Positions 15,150 through 28,862 of a DNA stretch of 64,000 nt are shown piece by piece. A program made the position numbers and the translations under genes. Numbering within the stretch: position 1 is the stretch's first letter; each line of letters opens with the position of its first letter. The notes beneath the pieces were generated by a model that made no database searches, had not been told where the DNA came from, and saw nothing but the letters and a program-made list of their open reading frames with translations. This DNA comes from Actinoplanes missouriensis 431 (GTDB lineage Bacteria > Actinomycetota > Actinomycetes > Mycobacteriales > Micromonosporaceae), in assembly GCF_000284295.1 (NCBI RefSeq), contig NC_017093.1, forward strand, positions 186,001 through 250,000, read 5' to 3'.

Positions 15150-17177
15150 TCAGGCATCGTTGCGGAGCACCAGGATCGCGATGTCGTCCCGCGGCTCCTC
15201 GACCGAGAAGTTGATCGTCGTCGAGCGCAGCCGGGCCGCCATCACGTCCGCCGGATAGCCGGCCAGCGGCGCGGACGCCTCCCGCAGCCGGTTCGAGCCG
15301 AACAGCTCGCGGCCGCGGCGGCGCTCGGTCACCCCGTCGGTGTAGAAGATCAGCGAGTCGCCCGGATCGAGCGTGACCACCACGTCCGGTGAGGTGATCG
15401 TCTCCAGCAGGCCGAGCGCGGTGCCGCCCTCACCGACGAACGACGTCTTGCCGTCCGCCCGGACCAGCACGGCGCGGTCGTGCCCGGCGAGGTGCAGGCA
15501 GACGCCGAGCGACGTGCCCTTGCGGGTCACCGAGGCCATGGCGAGCGTGCAGTACCGCCCGCCGCCGCGCTGCACCAGCGTCCGGTTGACCCGCCAGAGG
15601 ATCTCGCTCATCGCCTTGCCGTCGTCGACCAGGATCCGGATCACGTCGCGGACCAGGCCGGTCACGGTCGCGGCTTGCACGCCCTTGCCGGAGACGTCGC
15701 CGACCACCACCAGATGTTGATCGGTGCCGAACGGGACGACGTCGTAGAAGTCGCCACCCACCTCCGAGCCGGTCGGCACGTACTCCGCGGCGAACCCGAT
15801 GCCTTCCACGTGCGGCAGTGCCGGGGGAAGAAGAGAGGCCTGGAGGGTACGGGCCACCGTGCGCCGCTCGTCATGGATGCGCGCGTTGTCGATGGCGAGG
15901 GCCGCCCGCCGGGCCACGTCCTCCAGCACCGCGACCTCGTCGGCGTCGTGCCGGTGTTTCGGGTGCCGCCCGACCGCGAGCGTGCCGAGCCGGGTGCCCC
16001 TGGCGACCAGCGGCACGGCGTAACCCTCCGAGGGCGTACCGAACATGACCTGGGTGCCGAGCCGGGACGCCTCCTCCAGCCGGGCCAGGATCGACTCCGG
16101 CCCGGTCTCGGCGAGCGACGAGTGCAGGTCAGCGAGCTGGGACTCCTCGGCGTGGGTCGCGGCGGCGAGCTGGAGCCGGCCCCACGCGTCGGTGGTGTGC
16201 ACCGCGCACCACTGGCCGAGCCTGGGCACCACCAGCTGCGGGATCAGCGCCATCGTGAGGTTCACGTCGAGGGATTGCGCGAGCAGCTCGCTGGCCTCGG
16301 CGAGGAACGTGATCCAGGTCTGCCGGCGGACGTCGGCGCGGCGCAGCCGGTCATTCTCCAGATGCAGCGAGAACCGCTCGGCGACCATCGTGGCCAGGGC
16401 CTGCGCATATCCCACCGGGGAGGCGTCGAGCTCCAATTCACCCGAGTACGGCCGGTGCACGTCGAGCGGAACCCGGATTGTGTCGGCGTTGTCCCGCGGG
16501 GCCCGCCCGTACCGTGCCAGCAGTTGCCGGCCCATGCCGTCGCCGCGGTCGAGCCGCACCACGCCGCCGGCCGCGCCGGTCAGCCGGGCCAGCCGGGAGA
16601 GCAGATCGGCGGCGAGGTCGGCCAGGCCCTCGTCGGTGTGCCTGTCGTTGCCGCTGCGCAGCAGCCCGGTGAGGGCGCCGAGGCTGGGCGACTCGCCGTG
16701 CTGGGGCAGCCGGATCTGTGCGGCGCCGCTGCCGGACCGCTGGTCGAGCCGGAACCAGACGCCTTTGCCGTCGCCCTCGTGCACGGTGCCCCAGCGACTC
16801 GCGAAGTGGTCGACGAGCAGCAGGCCACGGCCGCGCTCGGCGACCTCGCCGATGTCCGGGCTCTCGTTCTTGGGCCCGACCGCGAGCTGCTCGACCGGGC
16901 CGGGCGCGAAGTCGGTGACGGTCACGGTGAGGCCGCCCGCGTCGGCGGTGACCTCTATCTCCAGCTCGGTGTTGGCGTGCACCACCGCGTTCGTGGAGAG
17001 CTCGGTGGTGAGCAGCAGCGCTTCGTTGAGCAGGCTGACGAGCCCGGTCTCCTCCAGCACGGAGCGGACGAGTGCACGGGCGGCCGCCGGGGTACGACGA
17101 TCATTGGGCAGCCGGGTTCTGCGCACCAGGGCATCCAGCGACGCACCTGTGGGAATCGTTCCGACCTCGGCTGGCAC
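15150..17177 (-). CDS. RsbW-like ATPase / GAF / PP2C (SpoIIE) phosphatase
   Basis: The 675-residue cytoplasmic protein has three parts. An anti-sigma-type GHKL domain (about 15-140) has an intact N-box (LTTELSTNAVVHA) and a GRGLLLVDHF lid. A GAF domain (about 270-420) contains the conserved YAVPLVARGTRLGTL stretch. A PP2C domain (about 430-672) has SEVGGDFYDV, VGDVSGKGVQAA, LAGHDRAVL and YTDGVTERR and ends EEPRDDIAILVLRNDA. Kinase and phosphatase for a STAS antagonist in one chain is a common actinobacterial plan. I chose GTG 17177 for its AGGAGAGG; an ATG at 17228 is possible. It is divergent from the giant hybrid kinase gene. Confidence 0.9.
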   Translation of the reverse strand: MPAEVGTIPTGASLDALVRRTRLPNDRRTPAAARALVRSVLEETGLVSLLNEALLLTTELSTNAVVHANTELEIEVTADAGGLTVTVTDFAPGPVEQLAVGPKNESPDIGEVAERGRGLLLVDHFASRWGTVHEGDGKGVWFRLDQRSGSGAAQIRLPQHGESPSLGALTGLLRSGNDRHTDEGLADLAADLLSRLARLTGAAGGVVRLDRGDGMGRQLLARYGRAPRDNADTIRVPLDVHRPYSGELELDASPVGYAQALATMVAERFSLHLENDRLRRADVRRQTWITFLAEASELLAQSLDVNLTMALIPQLVVPRLGQWCAVHTTDAWGRLQLAAATHAEESQLADLHSSLAETGPESILARLEEASRLGTQVMFGTPSEGYAVPLVARGTRLGTLAVGRHPKHRHDADEVAVLEDVARRAALAIDNARIHDERRTVARTLQASLLPPALPHVEGIGFAAEYVPTGSEVGGDFYDVVPFGTDQHLVVVGDVSGKGVQAATVTGLVRDVIRILVDDGKAMSEILWRVNRTLVQRGGGRYCTLAMASVTRKGTSLGVCLHLAGHDRAVLVRADGKTSFVGEGGTALGLLETITSPDVVVTLDPGDSLIFYTDGVTERRRGRELFGSNRLREASAPLAGYPADVMAARLRSTTINFSVEEPRDDIAILVLRNDA

Positions 17178-17227
17178 CCATGCATCCTCTCCTGCCGGTG
17201 GGTGTATGCACAAAGTCGTCTCTCGCA

Positions 17228-17257
17228 TTGACCCGGTCGGGCGAGAGAGGATAGGGA
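17228..17257 (+). promoter_or_regulatory. weak candidate promoter for the HAMP-array kinase
   Basis: TTGACC (17228-17233) is followed 18 bases later by TAGGGA (17252-17257), about 30 bases before the kinase ATG. The -10 is a poor match, so this is only a candidate within the 111-bp divergent spacer. Confidence 0.3.
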
Positions 17258-17288
17258 ACCCCGGCAGGAGACAGCGAGTGAGGACAGC

Positions 17289-21692
<4,404 letters not shown>

Positions 21693-21740
21693 GAGCAGCC
21701 CGGAGCAGGACTCGAACCGAACTGTGTGAGGTGGATACGC

Positions 21741-22289
21741 GTGGGTGAGCGCGCCAAGGCGCTTCTGGTCGACGACCGGCGGGACAACCTGCTGGCCCTG
21801 GAAGCGATCCTGCAAGGGCTGCCGGTGACCGCGGTCGCCGTGGAGAGCGGGGAGGCGGCCCTCAAGCAGTTGCTCACCGACGACTTCGCGGTGATCCTGC
21901 TCGACGCGCACATGCCCAACATGGATGGGTTCGAGACGGCCAGCCACATCAAGCGGCGGGAGCGGACCCGGCACGTACCCATCCTGTTCCTGACCGCTGC
22001 CGACCGCGATGCGCAACTCGCGCTCCGGGGTTACGCGGTCGGCGCCGTGGATTACCTCACGAAGCCGTTCGACCCGTGGGTGCTGCGCGCCAAGGTGTCG
22101 ATCTTCGTTGAGCTCTGGACGAAGAACCAGCAGCTCAAGGCCCAGGCCGAGGCGTCGAAGGAGCGGGAGACGCAGTGGCTCCAGCTCACCGAGACGATGG
22201 ATGAGGCGGCTCGGGTGCTGCGGGCCGGCGGCCCGGAGGCCGCCACCGAGGCGCTCGATCTGCTGGAGAAGGCCCGCTGGGGGAGCTGA
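21741..22289 (+). CDS. single-domain response regulator with C-terminal helical tail
   Basis: The 182-residue protein has a receiver domain (about 5-125) with DD (ALLVDDRRDN), acceptor Asp in VILLDAHMPNMDGF, the conserved Thr in LFLTAADRD and Lys in YLTKPFDP. A charged coiled-coil tail (about 125-180) follows, with no DNA-binding or enzymatic domain. It probably relays phosphate from, or tunes, the HAMP-array kinase encoded just upstream. I prefer GTG 21741 (GAGGTGG six bases upstream) over the GTG at 21726. Confidence 0.9.
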   Translation: MGERAKALLVDDRRDNLLALEAILQGLPVTAVAVESGEAALKQLLTDDFAVILLDAHMPNMDGFETASHIKRRERTRHVPILFLTAADRDAQLALRGYAVGAVDYLTKPFDPWVLRAKVSIFVELWTKNQQLKAQAEASKERETQWLQLTETMDEAARVLRAGGPEAATEALDLLEKARWGS

Positions 22290-22297
22290 GGTGCCGG

Positions 22298-22313
22298 TGT
22301 GACCTGAGTCACG
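22298..22313 (+). promoter_or_regulatory. CRP-like operator upstream of the pectate lyase gene
   Basis: TGTGACCTGAGTCACG matches the CRP/Cmr consensus TGTGA-N6-TCACA at all but the last base. It lies 86 bp upstream of the pectate lyase ATG and just after the stop of the response regulator gene. This is where a cAMP-receptor activator or repressor of a sugar-polymer enzyme would be expected. Confidence 0.55.
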
Positions 22314-22398
22314 CTGAACAACCTCGGCGGGCAGCCGCGCCACTACCGGGACGTGATCGCTTGATCATGCGGTCTTTCTTCCCCTGAGTAGGAGCAAC

Positions 22399-23949
22399 AT
22401 GCGGCACGCAATGCCTCCCACTGCCTCGGATCGCCGCCGGCGCCGCCGGCTGGTCACGGGCCTCGGCGCTGCCGGTGCTGCCGGTGCGGTCACCGCGCTG
22501 GTCGCCGTTCTCGTCCCGTCGGCCTCGGCCGCCACCCTGCTGTCCGAGGACTTCGAGGACGGCGCGAGCGGCTGGTCGAAGTCCGGCGGCACCTGGTCGG
22601 TGGTCACCGACGGCTCGAAGGTCTACCAGCAGGCCAAGGCCGACAGCGAGCTGGCCCGCGTCTTCGCCGGTGAGACCTCGTGGACCGATTACTCGGTGCA
22701 GGCGAAGGTCAAGCCGATCACCCTCGGCAAGGGTCTGGCCGGTATCGCGGCCCGGGCCAGCAGTGCCTCGAACATGTACCGCCTCGCGCTGACCTCGGCC
22801 GGCAAGGCCGAGCTGCAGTCCGTCAAGGGCAGCGCGGTCAGCGTGCTCGGCTCGGTGGCGGTCAGCAACCTCACCGCGTGGCACACCCTGCGCATCGACG
22901 CCTCGGGCAGCACCGTGACCGGTTACGTGGACGGCACGAAGGTCGCCGCCGGGACCGGGACGCTGGCCGGCGCCGGCCGGGTCGGCCTGATCACCAGCTA
23001 CGCGTCGGCCTCGTTCGACGACGTCGCGGTGAACCCGGTGACCGCCGCGCCCGCGACGCCGCCGGTCACCGCGTCGGCCTCGAAGACCGCCACGGCCGCC
23101 CCTTCGGCGTCGAAGACCGCTACCGCGTCGCCGTCCGCGTCCAAGACCGCTACCGCGTCACCGTCGGCCTCGAAGACCGCCACGGCGTCGCCGTCGGCGT
23201 CCAAGAGCGCGACCGCCGCCCCCACCCCGACCGCGACCGCCACCTCCGGCTCGGGCACCAGCCCGACCGCGGCGTGGCCGACCGCGACCAGCAGCAAGCC
23301 GGTGACCGCGACGATCCCGGTCTCCGGCACGCTGGACGGCGGCAACGTCCGCTACTACGGCAGCGGCGCCCTGGGCGGCGACGGCCAGGACGAGGGCCAG
23401 GACCCGATCTTCAAGCTGGCCGACGGCGCGGTGCTGAAGAACGTCATCCTCGGCGCCCCGGCCGCGGACGGCGTGCACTGCTCCGGCTCCTGCACCCTGA
23501 TCAACGTGTGGTGGGAGAACGTCGGCGAGGACGCGGCCACCTTCAAGGGTGGCGCCTCGGCGACCTACACCGTCGACGGCGGCGGCGCTCGCTCCGCCGA
23601 TGACAAGGTCTTCCAGCACAACGGCGGCGGCACGCTCACCATCAAGAACTTCCAGGTCTCCGACTTCGGCAAGCTCTACCGGTCCTGCGGCAACTGCTCG
23701 ACCCAGCACAAGCGCGCCGTCGTGGTGCAGAACGTGATCGCCACCGCCCCGGCGAAGAGCCTGGTCGGCGTCAACGCCAACTACGGCGACACCGCCACGC
23801 TGTCCAAGATCACCATCGTCGGCGACGACAAGCTGGACATCTGCGTCCGCTTCACCGGCAACAACACCGGCAAGGAGCCCACCAAGATCGGCTCCGGCCC
23901 GGACGGTGTGACCTGCAAGTACAGCGAATCCGACGTCACCTTCAAATGA
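22399..23949 (+). CDS. secreted pectate lyase (PL3-type) with N-terminal carbohydrate-binding-like domain
   Basis: The 516-residue protein starts with an Arg-rich signal peptide (RRRRRRLVTG, possibly Tat, cleaved near SASAA). A jelly-roll-like domain (about 46-215, FEDGASGWSKSGGTW to SFDDVAV) resembles laminin-G/DUF1080 sugar-binding modules. A linker of SASKTATA repeats (about 225-275) is encoded by near-identical 24-bp units. The C-terminal domain (about 300-516) has the PL3 features DGVHCSGSCTLINVWWENVGEDA and FQHNGGGTLTIKNF. It would cleave pectate outside the cell. RBS AGGAG precedes ATG 22399, with the CRP-like site upstream and a terminator right after the stop. Confidence 0.9.
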   Translation: MRHAMPPTASDRRRRRRLVTGLGAAGAAGAVTALVAVLVPSASAATLLSEDFEDGASGWSKSGGTWSVVTDGSKVYQQAKADSELARVFAGETSWTDYSVQAKVKPITLGKGLAGIAARASSASNMYRLALTSAGKAELQSVKGSAVSVLGSVAVSNLTAWHTLRIDASGSTVTGYVDGTKVAAGTGTLAGAGRVGLITSYASASFDDVAVNPVTAAPATPPVTASASKTATAAPSASKTATASPSASKTATASPSASKTATASPSASKSATAAPTPTATATSGSGTSPTAAWPTATSSKPVTATIPVSGTLDGGNVRYYGSGALGGDGQDEGQDPIFKLADGAVLKNVILGAPAADGVHCSGSCTLINVWWENVGEDAATFKGGASATYTVDGGGARSADDKVFQHNGGGTLTIKNFQVSDFGKLYRSCGNCSTQHKRAVVVQNVIATAPAKSLVGVNANYGDTATLSKITIVGDDKLDICVRFTGNNTGKEPTKIGSGPDGVTCKYSESDVTFK

Positions 23950-23954
23950 TGTGC

Positions 23955-23992
23955 CGGATGGCCGCCGGACACCCGGGTCCGGCGGCCATCCG
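23955..23992 (+). terminator. strong hairpin terminator after the pectate lyase gene
   Basis: CGGATGGCCGCCGGAC and GTCCGGCGGCCATCCG form a perfect 16-bp stem around ACCCGG, starting six bases after the stop codon. Confidence 0.85.
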
Positions 23993-24054
23993 AGTCGATG
24001 AGCCGGCCTCCTTCAAAACAGGCCCCTAGAGATCCACGGTTGGAGGGCGGCGCC

Positions 24055-24927
24055 ATGAGGCTCATCGACGACGAGTTGCGCGCGGCACTGCGCGCGGAAG
24101 CGGTCCGGCACCGCCCGGACCGCGAGCTGATGCTCGACCGGATCACACAGACCGCGATGCGCAACCAGTTCGCCCGGCACCGGGCCGTGCCGCGGCTGCG
24201 GATCACCGGCGCCGCCGTCGCGGTGGCCGCCGTTCTCACCGGCGGTGGATTCGCCCAGTGGGCGCTGGCCGGGGACGGCGCGCCCCCGCCGGCGCCGCCC
24301 GCTCCAGCCGTGAGCGCCTCGGTGGCGCCGCCGGCCTCGCTGTCCCCCTCCCGTACGCCGTCCCCATCCCCCTCGGCCTCGCATGCGCCGTCATCCCCGC
24401 CCGCGAGCGCCGCAACGAAGGACGCGAGCGCCGCAACGCCGGACGCGAGCGCCGGGACCAGGGAGAAGCCGCGCGGTTCATCCCCGGCCGGGTCGGCCCC
24501 GGCGACCAGCGCGTCCCCGTCGGCCGCGGGCACGACCGACCCCGCCGTACGCGGACCGCTCTGGTCGGACGGCTCGATCGACGCCTCCGGCGCTCAGGGC
24601 ACCGGTGTGGTGACGATCCGGACCACCCAGCGGCTCACCGCACTGGACGTGACGATCCGGGTGGCGCGAACCCCCGAGCTCGTCTCCCGCGGCGGCAGCG
24701 AGCAGGTCCCCGGCGCGAGCGTGACGAGCACCGTCACCGCAGAGGCGGACGCGCTGGTCTATCGCTTCCAGCTCTCCTCGGGCGACACTCTGGACCCGGG
24801 AACGTACGTCTTCTACGCGCGCTACACCTTCGCCGAGGGCGGCCGGGACGCCCGCGCGGACGCCTATGCCGCGACGGCCGTCACCGAGAGCGGCGCCACC
24901 GTGAACGTCACCGGATCACTCGGCTGA
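24055..24927 (+). CDS. single-pass membrane protein with Ser/Pro-rich linker and extracytoplasmic domain
   Basis: The 290-residue protein has a cytoplasmic helix (MRLIDDELRAALRAEA), one hydrophobic segment (about 56-75, ITGAAVAVAAVLTGGGFAQ), and a 100-residue low-complexity Ala/Ser/Pro linker with DASAATPDASAGT-type repeats. A C-terminal domain of about 100 residues follows that looks all-beta (GVVTIRTTQRLTALDVTIRV, YVFYARYTFAEGGRD). The N-terminus resembles membrane-anchored anti-sigma regulators, but no zinc-binding HCC motif is present. GGAGG lies upstream of ATG 24055. The function is unknown; it stands alone between two terminators. Confidence 0.8.
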   Translation: MRLIDDELRAALRAEAVRHRPDRELMLDRITQTAMRNQFARHRAVPRLRITGAAVAVAAVLTGGGFAQWALAGDGAPPPAPPAPAVSASVAPPASLSPSRTPSPSPSASHAPSSPPASAATKDASAATPDASAGTREKPRGSSPAGSAPATSASPSAAGTTDPAVRGPLWSDGSIDASGAQGTGVVTIRTTQRLTALDVTIRVARTPELVSRGGSEQVPGASVTSTVTAEADALVYRFQLSSGDTLDPGTYVFYARYTFAEGGRDARADAYAATAVTESGATVNVTGSLG

Positions 24928-24968
24928 GGACAGTTCCACGGCCGACCGCGCTCTCAGGAACTCCCCAA

Positions 24969-24989
24969 TCGCGATGTGACACCATCGCG
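24969..24989. terminator. short hairpin between convergent genes
   Basis: CGCGATG and CATCGCG pair around TGACAC in the 73-bp convergent gap, consistent with a weak bidirectional terminator. Confidence 0.4.
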
Positions 24990-25000
24990 GTATGTCGGGC

Positions 25001-25327
25001 TCAGGCTGTACTGCTGATCATCAGTGCGCTGCGCAGACCGGTGATGTCCAGCACCCGCATCAGGAAATCGCCCACGTTGGCGAGGGCCAGCACAGTCTGC
25101 GCATGTTGCGCCTTGCGGCTCAGCACCACCAGCGTGCCCAGACCCTGCGAGTCACAGAACGTCACACCGGCCATGTCGAGCACGATCCGCGACGGCGGCT
25201 CGGCGAGCAATTCGTTGACGACCGTGGACAGCTCGGTGACCGTGAGCACGTCGATTTCCCCGGCGAGCGCGATGACGACCTCGTCGGGGGCGCGATGAAC
25301 CGCGATGGACAGCTCCGGTCGCTCCAC
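25001..25327 (-). CDS. STAS-domain anti-sigma factor antagonist
   Basis: This 108-residue SpoIIAA-like protein has VVIALAGEIDVLTV and the acceptor loop LDMAGVTFCDSQGLGTLVVL, with Ser in CDS as phosphorylation site. GTG 25327 has no Shine-Dalgarno sequence, but TAGGCT sits seven bases upstream as a possible -10, so translation may be leaderless; no clear -35 is seen. It is divergent from hemL. The cognate anti-sigma kinase is not adjacent; the RsbW-like domain encoded at 15150-17177 is one candidate partner. Confidence 0.9.
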   Translation of the reverse strand: MERPELSIAVHRAPDEVVIALAGEIDVLTVTELSTVVNELLAEPPSRIVLDMAGVTFCDSQGLGTLVVLSRKAQHAQTVLALANVGDFLMRVLDITGLRSALMISSTA

Positions 25328-25463
25328 GCGAGTCAGCCTATCCTCTTACACGCGGTTCGGCCCGTTCGGCGCGGTCAGACCGGGCGCATCCGGACATCTC
25401 CCGGAGACGTGAGCAACCCTCTCGAGATACTCGCCGTACGCCGCTGACAGAATGGGAACCGCT

Positions 25464-26789
25464 GTGACCACGACATATCCCACCGCGGATCTTCCGTACC
25501 CGGAGGATGCCCCGGTCTCTCAGGCCCTGTTCGACCGTGCCCAGGCCATCGTGCCGGGCGGGGTCAATTCACCTGTGCGTGCCTTCCGGGCGGTCGGCGG
25601 CACGCCCCGATTCATGGTCTCGGGCAGCGGTCCGTGGATGACCGACGCGGATGGCCGGCGCTACGTCGACCTGGTCTGCTCCTGGGGTCCGCTGATCCAC
25701 GGGCACGCCCATCCGGAGATCATCGAAGCGGTGCAGCGGGCCGCCGCGTCCGGCACCAGCTTCGGTACGCCGACGGCCGGTGAGGTCGACCTGGCCGAGG
25801 AGATCGTCCGCCGGACCCCGGTCGACGAGGTGCGCCTGGTCAACTCCGGCACCGAGGCGACCATGACGGCGATCCGGCTGGCCCGGGGCTACACCGGCCG
25901 CTCCAAGATTGTGAAGTTCGCCGGCTGTTACCACGGTCACGTGGACGCGCTGCTCGCCGCGGCCGGCTCCGGCGTCGCGACGCTCGGCCTGCCCGACTCG
26001 CCCGGTGTGACGGGCGCGGCCGCCTCCGAGACGATCGTGCTGCCGTACAACGACGTCGACGCCGTGATCAAGGCGTTCGAGGTGGACGGCGCCGAGATCG
26101 CCGCGATCATCACCGAGGCGGCGCCCGGCAACATGGGCGTGGTCACGCCCAAGGACGACTTCAACGGCAAGCTCGCCGAGATCGCCCACCGGCACGGCGC
26201 GCTGCTGATCATCGACGAGGTGATGACCGGTTTCCGGGTCTCCGCCGGTGGCTGGGCCGGGCTGCACCCGGTCGACGCCGACCTCTTCACCTTCGGCAAG
26301 GTGATGGGCGGTGGCCTGCCCGCGGCGGCCTTCGGCGGACGCCGGGAGATCATGTCCCGGCTCGCCCCGGCCGGCCCGGTCTACCAGGCCGGCACCCTGT
26401 CCGGTAACCCGCTCGCGTGCGCGGCCGGGCTCGCCTCGCTGCGGCTCGCCGACGACGCGACCTACAAGCGGCTCGACGAGCTGGCCGGCACGGTCGGGTC
26501 GCTCGCCTCCGACGCGCTGACCGCCGCGGGCGTGCCGCACCGGCTGCAGTACGCCGGGAACATGTTCTCGATCTTCTTCACCGACGCCGAGGTCGTCGAC
26601 TACGACTCCGCGAAGACGCAGAACGCGGCCGCGTTCAAGGCGTTCTTCCACACCATGCTGGCCCGCGGCGTCTACCTGCCGCCGAGCGCCTTCGAGTCGT
26701 GGTTCGTGTCGACGGCGATCGACGACGCAGCGCTGGAACAGATCGCCGCGGCGGCGCCGCACGCGGCCCGAGCGGCAGCGGGAGCCTGA
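25464..26789 (+). CDS. hemL: glutamate-1-semialdehyde 2,1-aminomutase
   Basis: This PLP enzyme of the C5 heme pathway converts glutamate-1-semialdehyde to 5-aminolevulinate. The 441-residue product has the class III aminotransferase motifs [10 protein letters not shown] at the start, [43 protein letters not shown] and the PLP lysine in [19 protein letters not shown] prefer GTG 25464 (GGGA upstream, natural N-terminus) to ATG 25452. It heads a block that ends in cytochrome c maturation genes, linking heme supply and use. The phosphatase gene begins two bases after its stop. Confidence 0.96.
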   Translation: MTTTYPTADLPYPEDAPVSQALFDRAQAIVPGGVNSPVRAFRAVGGTPRFMVSGSGPWMTDADGRRYVDLVCSWGPLIHGHAHPEIIEAVQRAAASGTSFGTPTAGEVDLAEEIVRRTPVDEVRLVNSGTEATMTAIRLARGYTGRSKIVKFAGCYHGHVDALLAAAGSGVATLGLPDSPGVTGAAASETIVLPYNDVDAVIKAFEVDGAEIAAIITEAAPGNMGVVTPKDDFNGKLAEIAHRHGALLIIDEVMTGFRVSAGGWAGLHPVDADLFTFGKVMGGGLPAAAFGGRREIMSRLAPAGPVYQAGTLSGNPLACAAGLASLRLADDATYKRLDELAGTVGSLASDALTAAGVPHRLQYAGNMFSIFFTDAEVVDYDSAKTQNAAAFKAFFHTMLARGVYLPPSAFESWFVSTAIDDAALEQIAAAAPHAARAAAGA

Positions 26790-26791
26790 TT

Positions 26792-27448
26792 TTGTCCGAG
26801 CCCACCAAGACCACGGTGCACGTGCTCCGGCACGGCGAGGTCTTCAACCCCAGCAAGATCCTGTACGGCCGGCTGCCCGACTTCCACCTCTCGGAGCTCG
26901 GCCACCAGATGGCCAAGGCCGCCGCCGAGGTGCTGGCCGGCCGGGACATCACGCACGTGGTGGCGAGCCCGCTGGAGCGCGCGCAGGAGACGGCCGCGCC
27001 GTTCGCCGCGGAGTTCAAGCTGGAGACGGCGACCGACGTCCGGCTGATCGAGAGCGCGAACTACTTCGAGGGCAAGCGGGTCTCGGTCGGCGACGGCGCG
27101 TTCAGCAACCCCCGGCACTGGTGGGTGTTGCGGGACCCGATCACCCCGTCCTGGGGCGAGGCGTACCTGGTGATCGCGCAGCGGATGTTCGCCGCGGTGC
27201 AGGCGGCCCGGGTCGCGGCCGAGGGCCACGAAGCGGTCTGCGTCTCGCACCAGCTTCCGATCTGGACACTGCGACGGTACGTGGAGGGCAAGCGCCTCTG
27301 GCACGACCCGCGTAAGCGTCAGTGCGGGCTGGCCAGCCTCACCTCGTTCCGCTTCGAGGGGTCCAAGGTGGTCGGTGTCGACTATTCGGAACCGGCCGCG
27401 CACCTGGTGGCCCTCTCCGCGACCGCCAAGACCGCCAAGGGGGCCTGA
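26792..27448 (+). CDS. histidine phosphatase family protein (phosphoglycerate mutase-like)
   Basis: The 218-residue protein has the RHG motif in VHVLRHGEVFNP, the second-site SPLERAQETA and the catalytic VSHQLPIW near the end. The TTG start is supported by GGGAG seven bases upstream and by the short gap after hemL. This phosphatase sits between hemL and the thioredoxin-like gene in many actinobacteria (Rv0524-Rv0529 order in Mycobacterium), but its substrate is not known to me. A glycolytic mutase role is unlikely in this setting. Confidence 0.9.
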   Translation: MSEPTKTTVHVLRHGEVFNPSKILYGRLPDFHLSELGHQMAKAAAEVLAGRDITHVVASPLERAQETAAPFAAEFKLETATDVRLIESANYFEGKRVSVGDGAFSNPRHWWVLRDPITPSWGEAYLVIAQRMFAAVQAARVAAEGHEAVCVSHQLPIWTLRRYVEGKRLWHDPRKRQCGLASLTSFRFEGSKVVGVDYSEPAAHLVALSATAKTAKGA

Positions 27449-27450
27449 CC

Positions 27451-28053
27451 GTGCGCCGCCTCCTGGCCGTCACCGTCGCAGCGGTCGCCGCTGCCGGGCT
27501 TCTGGCCGGCTGCGGCGAGGACAAGAACTGGACGAAGAACTGCGACACCACAGCGAACCTGGTGTTCGAGTGCACCGCGGAGAACCGCCCGCAGGTCTCC
27601 GACATCAGTGGTGAGCTGCTCGACGGCGGCAGTTATCGGGTCGCGGACGACCGTGGCAAGGTCGTCGTGGTCAACTTCTGGGGCTCCTGGTGCGCGCCGT
27701 GCCGTGCCGAGGCGGACGACCTGGAGAAGACCTACCAGGCCACCAAGGCCAAGGAGGTCGTCTTCATCGGGGTGAACAACCGGGACGACCGGGACTCGGC
27801 GATCAACTTCGAGCGGGGCCGGGTCACGTACCCGAGCATGTTCGATCCGGACGCGAAGCTGGCCATCCAGTTCGACCCGACCCAGGCGAGCACTCCCGGC
27901 ACGCTGATCCTTGACCGGCAGGGCCGGATCGCGGTCGCCATCCGCCGCGCCACCACGCTCGCCGAGCTCCAGCCCCTGGTGGAACGGGTGGCAGCCGAGG
28001 CCCTTCCGACCGCCCCACCCGCCACCCAAAAGCGGACTGAAGGCGGCGCCTGA
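27451..28053 (+). CDS. thioredoxin-like lipoprotein (TlpA/ResA/CcsX type)
   Basis: The 200-residue protein has a lipobox (LLAGC, Cys21) for membrane anchoring and a TlpA-like domain with WCAPC (C81, C84), followed by VVFIGVNNRDDRD and the cis-Pro region STPGTLILD. It should reduce the disulfide in apocytochrome c CXXCH motifs outside the membrane before heme ligation, using electrons from CcdA encoded next. The GTG start follows the previous stop by two bases, and the stop shares one base with the ccdA start. Confidence 0.93.
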   Translation: MRRLLAVTVAAVAAAGLLAGCGEDKNWTKNCDTTANLVFECTAENRPQVSDISGELLDGGSYRVADDRGKVVVVNFWGSWCAPCRAEADDLEKTYQATKAKEVVFIGVNNRDDRDSAINFERGRVTYPSMFDPDAKLAIQFDPTQASTPGTLILDRQGRIAVAIRRATTLAELQPLVERVAAEALPTAPPATQKRTEGGA

Positions 28054-28862
28054 TGGGCGACGCCTTCCAGAACACGGCCCTGAGCGGTCCTTTGCTACTT
28101 GCGATCGGCGCGGCCATGATTGCGGGTCTGGTGAGCATCCTTTCGCCGTGCGTGCTGCCGCTCGTGCCCGGCTACCTGTCCTACGTGACCGGGCTGGCTG
28201 GTAACGACCTGGAAGCCGCGATCGGCACGGGCCGCCCGGCCGAGAGCGGCACCACGATCACGAAGACGCGGACTCTGGCGCTCAAGGGTCGGGTGCTGCT
28301 CGGCAGCAGCCTGTTCGTGCTCGGTTTCGCGGTGGTGTTCACGCTCCTCACCACATTCATCGCGAACATCGGCTTCACCCTGAAGACCCACCAGGACGTC
28401 CTCAACATCGTGCTCGGCGTGCTGCTGATCGTGCTGGGGCTGGGTTACCTCGGCCTGATTCCGGGCCTGCAGCGCGAGGCCCGGTTCAAGAAGCTGCCGG
28501 CCGCCGGACTGCTCGGAGCGCCGGTTTTCGGGGCGATCTTCGCGGTTTCCTGGATCCCGTGCATGGGCCCGACCCTGAGCGCTGTCTACGCGCTCGCGGC
28601 TACCAGCGGGAGCACCGACCGCGCGGTGATCCTGGCGCTTGCCTTCAGCCTCGGCCTGGGCATCCCCTTCATCCTCTTCGGGCTGTTCTTCCGCCGGCTG
28701 CTCGGGGTCTTCCAGGCGATCCGCCGCAACAGCAAGTGGGTGACCCGGATCGGCGGCGCGCTGCTGATCCTTATCGGTGTCACCCTCGTCACCGGGCAGT
28801 GGAACTACTTCCTCGCCTGGTTGATGACTACCCTCAACTTCGGTCAGGAGCTGTACCTGTGA
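28053..28862 (+). CDS. ccdA: cytochrome c biogenesis protein CcdA
   Basis: The 269-residue membrane protein with six predicted segments carries the two redox cysteines in VSILSPCVLPLVPGYLSY and AVSWIPCMGPTLSA. It moves electrons from cytoplasmic thioredoxin to the extracytoplasmic thioredoxin-like lipoprotein encoded upstream. The order ccsX-like, ccdA, resB, ccsB is the actinobacterial system II set. The ATG overlaps the upstream stop by one base, and the stop overlaps the resB start by four. Confidence 0.95.
   Translation: MGDAFQNTALSGPLLLAIGAAMIAGLVSILSPCVLPLVPGYLSYVTGLAGNDLEAAIGTGRPAESGTTITKTRTLALKGRVLLGSSLFVLGFAVVFTLLTTFIANIGFTLKTHQDVLNIVLGVLLIVLGLGYLGLIPGLQREARFKKLPAAGLLGAPVFGAIFAVSWIPCMGPTLSAVYALAATSGSTDRAVILALAFSLGLGIPFILFGLFFRRLLGVFQAIRRNSKWVTRIGGALLILIGVTLVTGQWNYFLAWLMTTLNFGQELYL

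Noticed and set aside
23071-23222. Regular short repeats resembling a CRISPR-like array
   Set aside because: The 24-bp units are in-frame SASKTATA codons of the pectate lyase linker, without spacers.
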